A DNA stretch of 64,000 bases from Saxidomus purpurata (lineage: Eukaryota; Mollusca; Bivalvia; Venerida; Veneridae), in assembly GCA_022818135.1 (NCBI GenBank), contig JAFMSR010000015.1, forward strand, positions 17,189,823 through 17,253,822, in the 5' to 3' direction. The position numbers and the translations under genes were made by a program. A model generated the notes under the pieces. The model was given only the letters and a program-made list of their open reading frames with translations. It was not told where the DNA came from and did no database searches. Numbering within the stretch: position 1 is the first letter of the stretch; each line of letters begins with the position of its first letter. This document shows, piece after piece, positions 59,463-64,000 of this stretch.

Positions 59463-62205
59463 GTGATTATTTGAAATAAAAGTTTAGTGTCTTTCCAATC
59501 CAGAATTGTCATTCCTTTTGATTATCTTGATTATGTATAATGGCATAATGAATAGAATGCAGTCATTTCATGCAGAGTGGGAAAAGAAATTTGAAATTGA
59601 GGAACATAAATTTAAGCCACGTGCAGCATGTATTGCCATAAAGTGTTGTAGCTGTATCATAAATACTTAAAGCTCAAAATTAGGCATCCATTGTATGTTA
59701 CTTCATCCACACACTCCAGATGGGTACATTGTATGGTCTCTCCCTAAGGGTTCCCATCTGGCTTATTCATACAGTGCCCAACTTTTTGGGAAAATTGTCA
59801 AAAACTATCTAAAGTCTTAAAAAGGGCAATTACTTTGAAGTTTTTTTTGTGGCCAAAACAGAAAACTTGTAACCAAATTCGTGTTTTTATCGCATTTGGT
59901 GACATTGGCAAGTGGCAGAGGTAAACCTTGAGGGCTGAACTCTGGTGGTACGCATCCTGGCACCCTCTTCTTTCCATTGCTGTGAAATTCTAGCAGAGAG
60001 ATGATTCAAGATACATTCTAATTATGTTACCTCTTGAAGGAAAGTGGTGTATCTCTTTGAATGTAATTTCACCAGTCCTAAAACACTTAAAGAACTGTAT
60101 TTTATCAGGTAAATAAAGATAGTGTTCAATTAGAGCTAATTGGAGTCAATTACTGACAAATTAAAGTCTGTGCATCATTTAGCTAAGGTGTTTGATACCA
60201 TAGAACAGCTGAAAGGAATTCTTGTTTGTTTCTGTTAAGAAGTTTTGAAAGCAAATTTTAAAGCAAAAATACTTCTTTTATACTGCGCCAGAGATAGAGG
60301 TATATATACTAATTTCTGTTAGAAGATTATAACAGAAAAAAGTTAAACACATGACCAACACAGGCTGGGTTTCTTTTTGGTTAAATGTTGATTTCTTTCA
60401 AACGACTAGCTCTGGCATTAGCTTGTGCCAAAATTGGCTATAAAAATGTTTAAATTGGCTGAAAGAAAATCGAATGAGGTACAGGTTCTTAGACTACAAA
60501 ACTTTGATTAACATTGGCGACACAATCTTAGGTGCATCGTTTAATCACTACAATTTTAAAATCAAGGAGTTCTTACAGAAAGGTGCCGTGAATCTAAAAC
60601 AGTTGGCAGAAATTTATCAGATCTATTGCATGCCTGTTAGATTTTAGCTCATCTTCAGTAAGTTAAAGTTACCGGTATAAAGTGCACATCAACTTACTAT
60701 TGTGATATTTCATTGATGACTCTTGTCAGTGCATTCTGTAAATTGTGACAAAATTCATATTCTGTTAAATTACAGACCATTGTTTATTGAATTGTGAGGA
60801 ACAACTCATGAGTCCAAAAGTCTGTGAGGCAACACAATATCATCATGTCCATCAGATTCTCGGAGCCCTGGTGTTTTTTCTTACACATTAAAATGCTTTA
60901 GCATGATCATGCCATACTGTATTTTGCTGATAAGCCTTTATGATTCCCAGGTGCAAAAATCATTATTTTTTTGCTTCCAGAAAAATAGGCTTACAGCATC
61001 TTACAGAGTTTCATTTGAAAGAGATAGGTCTTGTATCATGCTTTGGGATCCATTTTCCCAACTACGGTTTACTTCTGTATACACATGTACCATAACATCT
61101 AAAAGCAGGGAACTGATAAGCAATGTTTTCATGGAAAATAATTTGTAAATCTCTCAATAAAGGTAGAGATTAGAGATGATAAGAGTTCTAGGCCTGGAGA
61201 ACTGGCTCCATGGCACTAGTACAGGATACCTGTTTGTAAGGCTGCTTATATCTGGGATGTACATTATGCCAGGGTTTTCTGTATCACCAAATGTTTTATG
61301 TGAATATAAGTGGTTAATCCACTGGTGCAGTATGTACAGTAAACAAATGTAGTCCCAAAGCCCAGATCTTGCTGATTTGAATCCATGTGGGTTCTTTAAT
61401 CTCTCCATTATTTTCAGGATACATTGTACCAGATTTAGAGCATTATTGGGAAATTCATATTATTCTGTATTTAGTAAGAAAATTGAATTAAACTGTGTTG
61501 TTTTTTTTCCATATTGAGAAAAAGCCAATTATTTGGACGGAGAGATTTTTCAAGCTTTTCTTTTTAGAGAGGAAATTTTTTTTTGAGTGCGAAATTGGTA
61601 ACTTTGAAAAAAATGGGAATTTCATGACAACTTGATTATCAGAAGTCCTGATGCATGTCAGAAAATGAACGATGATGAAACAATATTTAACTGAGACTCT
61701 TTCATAATACCAATGGTTAGAACATGCATGACACATCATTCTATTCTATAGTAACTTTTTCACTTGGAAAATTTTCCTGAGCAAACCAAAGCCTTGTAAA
61801 GATTAATGTATGAAATCAAATCCATTGTATATACAAATGTACATTGTACAATGTACAATGTAGGTAATGGATGGATACAGTATAAGATCAGTACAGGCAA
61901 TGGTATAACACATTATTTCAATTATTCACTTGTTTGTATCACAATATCATGACTCATTAACAGTAAGTGTATATTTGTTTACCTTGATCATGTGGATCTT
62001 TTTTTAGACCCATAATAAATTACTGTTTGATTCACCTCGCCTGTATGAACACTTTTTGCATATAAGTCGTGTCATGCAAAACACTAAATGTTTTCAGTTT
62101 TTGTAGTTGTTGTAAAAAAGACGAGAAAGAAGCGCAGTAACTGAATCACAACTATTATTACAAGGGCTGTGAACATGTCTGGAGTCACCCGAGTGGATCC
62201 AAGGT
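59463..62205. other. Probable intron/intergenic, nothing recognised
   Basis: AT-rich, no supported exon. Open frames at 60903-61148, 61154-61408 and 61488-61739 show no domain and no splice context. Confidence 0.4.
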
Positions 62206-62300
62206 CTAGACTAGTGGTAACGCACTAGACTGGTAGTGGTACATGTAATCATAATCCAGGGATCGCAGGTTCAATCCCCCACTCATGTCATTACAAAACG
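62206..62300 (+). mobile_element. tRNA-like SINE head
   Basis: 'gactagtggtaacgcactag' (A-box region) is followed by 'gatcgcaggttcaatccccc' (B box). The extended region between them does not fold as a clean tRNA, so a SINE or pseudogene is likelier than a tRNA gene. Confidence 0.55.
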
Positions 62301-62917
62301 CTGCAATGCTACTCACGTCAGGAGTGGATTTGAGATCTAGTGGTTATGTACATGTTATCCCCCATTCTGCACCTAATATACATTTACCTAATTATGGTCT
62401 TTGAGATGAGACCTCAAACGGAGGTCTAATGTATTGTTGCTGTACACCCTTGGACTTCACAAAGCAGAATGATGTCACTGTGTGTGTCTCTAAAACTAGT
62501 TGCCATTATACATGTAATTACCTTGTAGCAATCTACCTGCAGGTCAAGCAGAGATGTATAGCATTTTCATCTGTCTGTAACAATTGTCAAGAAGTAAAGT
62601 AGCCGTCAAATACTTGATGTCACTCATAATGCAATGTCTTTGATTCTTATAATATATTTAAACTACAATTTGGGTTTAACTCTACCATACTTTAGATAAT
62701 CATGTACAATACATTTCCAGAAATACTGAAATTTGAAAATGATTCAGACTGTTACAATAATGTACATGTATATCTTGAAGTCTTCAGTTATTTCCAAAGT
62801 ATAAACAAGGACAGATCTACTTAATGAAAGCATCCTTTAACCATTCAACTTGCACTAAGTCAGTAGAAATAATACATGTAGTTGATAGTTATCTTAATTG
62901 TGTATGTATTCTTGCAG

Positions 62918-63967
62918 GAATGCTCAATGAGTGTTGCAGCTAACATGGGAGATACGGACCAGTGGGTGATAGCCAAATATGACTACAAAGCCGAGAACAG
63001 CAAGGAGCTGGACATGAAAAAGAATGAGAAACTCATTCTAGTCGACGATACAAAAGAATGGTGGATGGTTCAGAATAGCCGGAATAAATCTGGTTATGTG
63101 CCGTCCAATTACGTAAAACGATCAAAACCGTCTTTTTTCTCTAGTCTAAAAAGTACACTCGGAAGGAAGCATAAAAATGAATCAAAAGGTGTAGGTAGTC
63201 CAGTGGTTAGTAGAAACGGTAGTAGTGCTGGTCTGGGAGCATTACCACTCCCACCGTCAGATACCGGAAGTGATAAAAATAGCACAAATAGTGATAATGT
63301 GCAGGTGTGTGATCCTGTTCAGCCGGCATTTGTAAAATATAACTATACAGCTCAGCAGCAAGATGAGTTGTCATTGACAAAAGGTGAAATTGTTATGGTG
63401 CTAGAAAAGTCAAGTGACGGGTGGTGGAACGGTCGGAAGGGTAACTCAACCGGCTGGTTCCCGTCAAATTATGTGGAATTACAAACTCATACTAATGATA
63501 ACGCGGAAGTGACTACGTATACGACTGCAGCTTCGTTAGACATAGCAGCCACACAAGAAATTGTGACTGCTTTATATAGCTTTACTGGTACAACAAGTGA
63601 AGAGTTAAGTTTTGAAAAGGGGGATAAACTTGTTATTGTTGACAAGCCCCAAGAGGACCCAGAATGGTGGCGAGCACGTAATTCACGAGGTGAAACAGGG
63701 TTAGTGCCAAGAAACTATGTTCAAATTGTGGAAGACGGTAGTGATATATCCGCCACTAATAGTTCTTGTACCCCACAGTCCCAGTCCACCAGTAGTTTAT
63801 CAAACACTTCCAGTTTAGGGGCCAGCGGTAGAAAACAGTTCTGTGTATCAGGGCCTCTGTCAGACAAAGATTGGTATTATGGGAAAATTACACGGCAACA
63901 GTGTGAAGAAATGTTGTCTAAATATGCGTCGGACGGAGACTTCATCATCCGTGACAGCGAGTCAACT
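62918..63967 (+). CDS. NCK/Dreadlocks-type SH2/SH3 adaptor, 5' coding exon (partial)
   Basis: The exon starts after 'attcttgcag'; the first in-exon ATG is 62927 (MSVAANMGD). Reads 347 codons to a donor 'gtaagt' at 63968; the gene continues outside the window. From that ATG: SH3-1 at about 13-66 ('[15 protein letters not shown]', 'WWMVQNS', 'GYVPSNYV'), SH3-2 at about 133-186 ('[15 protein letters not shown]', 'GWWNGRKG', 'GWFPSNYVE'), SH3-3 at about 211-268 ('[16 protein letters not shown]', '[19 protein letters not shown]'), then the start of an SH2 domain from 313 ('[15 protein letters not shown]', '[11 protein letters not shown]', containing the FxxR-type phosphotyrosine-binding arginine). 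This order is specific to NCK adaptors, which link tyrosine-phosphorylated receptors to actin regulators in the cytoplasm. The linker '[12 protein letters not shown]' after SH3-1 also matches the family. The last codons before the TAA at about 63983 are intronic readthrough, not the C-terminus. Confidence 0.93.
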
Positions 63968-64000
63968 GTAAGTATATACATGTAAAGACTAAAACAATGA

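Noticed and set aside
63968..63985. TAA at about 63983 as the end of the NCK protein
   Set aside because: It follows a GTAAGT donor within the SH2 domain; the real protein must continue into later exons to complete SH2.

Overview
The window is AT-rich animal nuclear DNA with spliced genes (consistent GT/AG junctions and phase-compatible exons) and a dense, varied load of satellites, SINEs, LINE fragments and foldback or MITE-like elements. The repeat families (160-180 bp monomers carrying motifs such as 'tgaccttgacctttgaggt' and 'ggtcaattttgacccgggg'), together with expanded IgGFc-binding-domain genes, suggest a bivalve mollusc, probably a clam-like lineage. The species cannot be named from the sequence alone.

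The main content, about 4.0-48.9 kb, is a tandem array of three paralogous genes on the + strand, called A (4497-16366), B (19701-32766) and C (34456-45989). Each sits in a duplicated unit of about 15 kb. I could reconstruct the same exon order in all three: a 30-nt start exon; a 37-nt exon; a 1179-nt exon encoding a complete N-terminal IgGFc-binding (FCGBP-N) domain; short Thr-rich linker exons; then six cysteine-rich exons that encode two successive Ly6/uPAR-type three-finger domains, each split over three exons. The predicted products are secreted, about 620-635 residues, with several N-glycosylation sequons and no hydrophobic C-terminus for a GPI anchor. A lectin- or Fc-binding-like head joined to two three-finger domains is an unusual architecture and the most interesting thing in the window; an immune-recognition or mucus role is inference.

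The three copies have diverged informatively. B and C share a GT-to-TT change in one splice donor. B has lost a conserved cysteine pair in the FCGBP-N domain. Linker exons are being duplicated and lost. Different segments pair the copies differently (A with C, or B with C), which suggests gene conversion or unequal exchange. Each copy has acquired its own transposon insertions, and the other copies serve as empty-site controls: a foldback element in B's promoter region, a truncated LINE in B's intron 3, and a SINE and a satellite-bearing element in introns of C.

The array is bounded by related 170-178-bp satellite-bearing elements (1-820 and 46455-47740). A degenerate LINE reverse transcriptase lies between A and B (17145-18385). 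From 48.9 to 62.9 kb I see no firm gene, only repeats: a SINE, a 1.03-kb terminal-inverted-repeat element with 9-bp target duplications, and further MITE-like elements. At the right edge is the 5' coding part of an NCK/Dreadlocks-type adaptor (SH3-SH3-SH3 and the start of SH2), cut by the window at a splice donor. A possible alternative upstream coding exon lies at 59367-59462.
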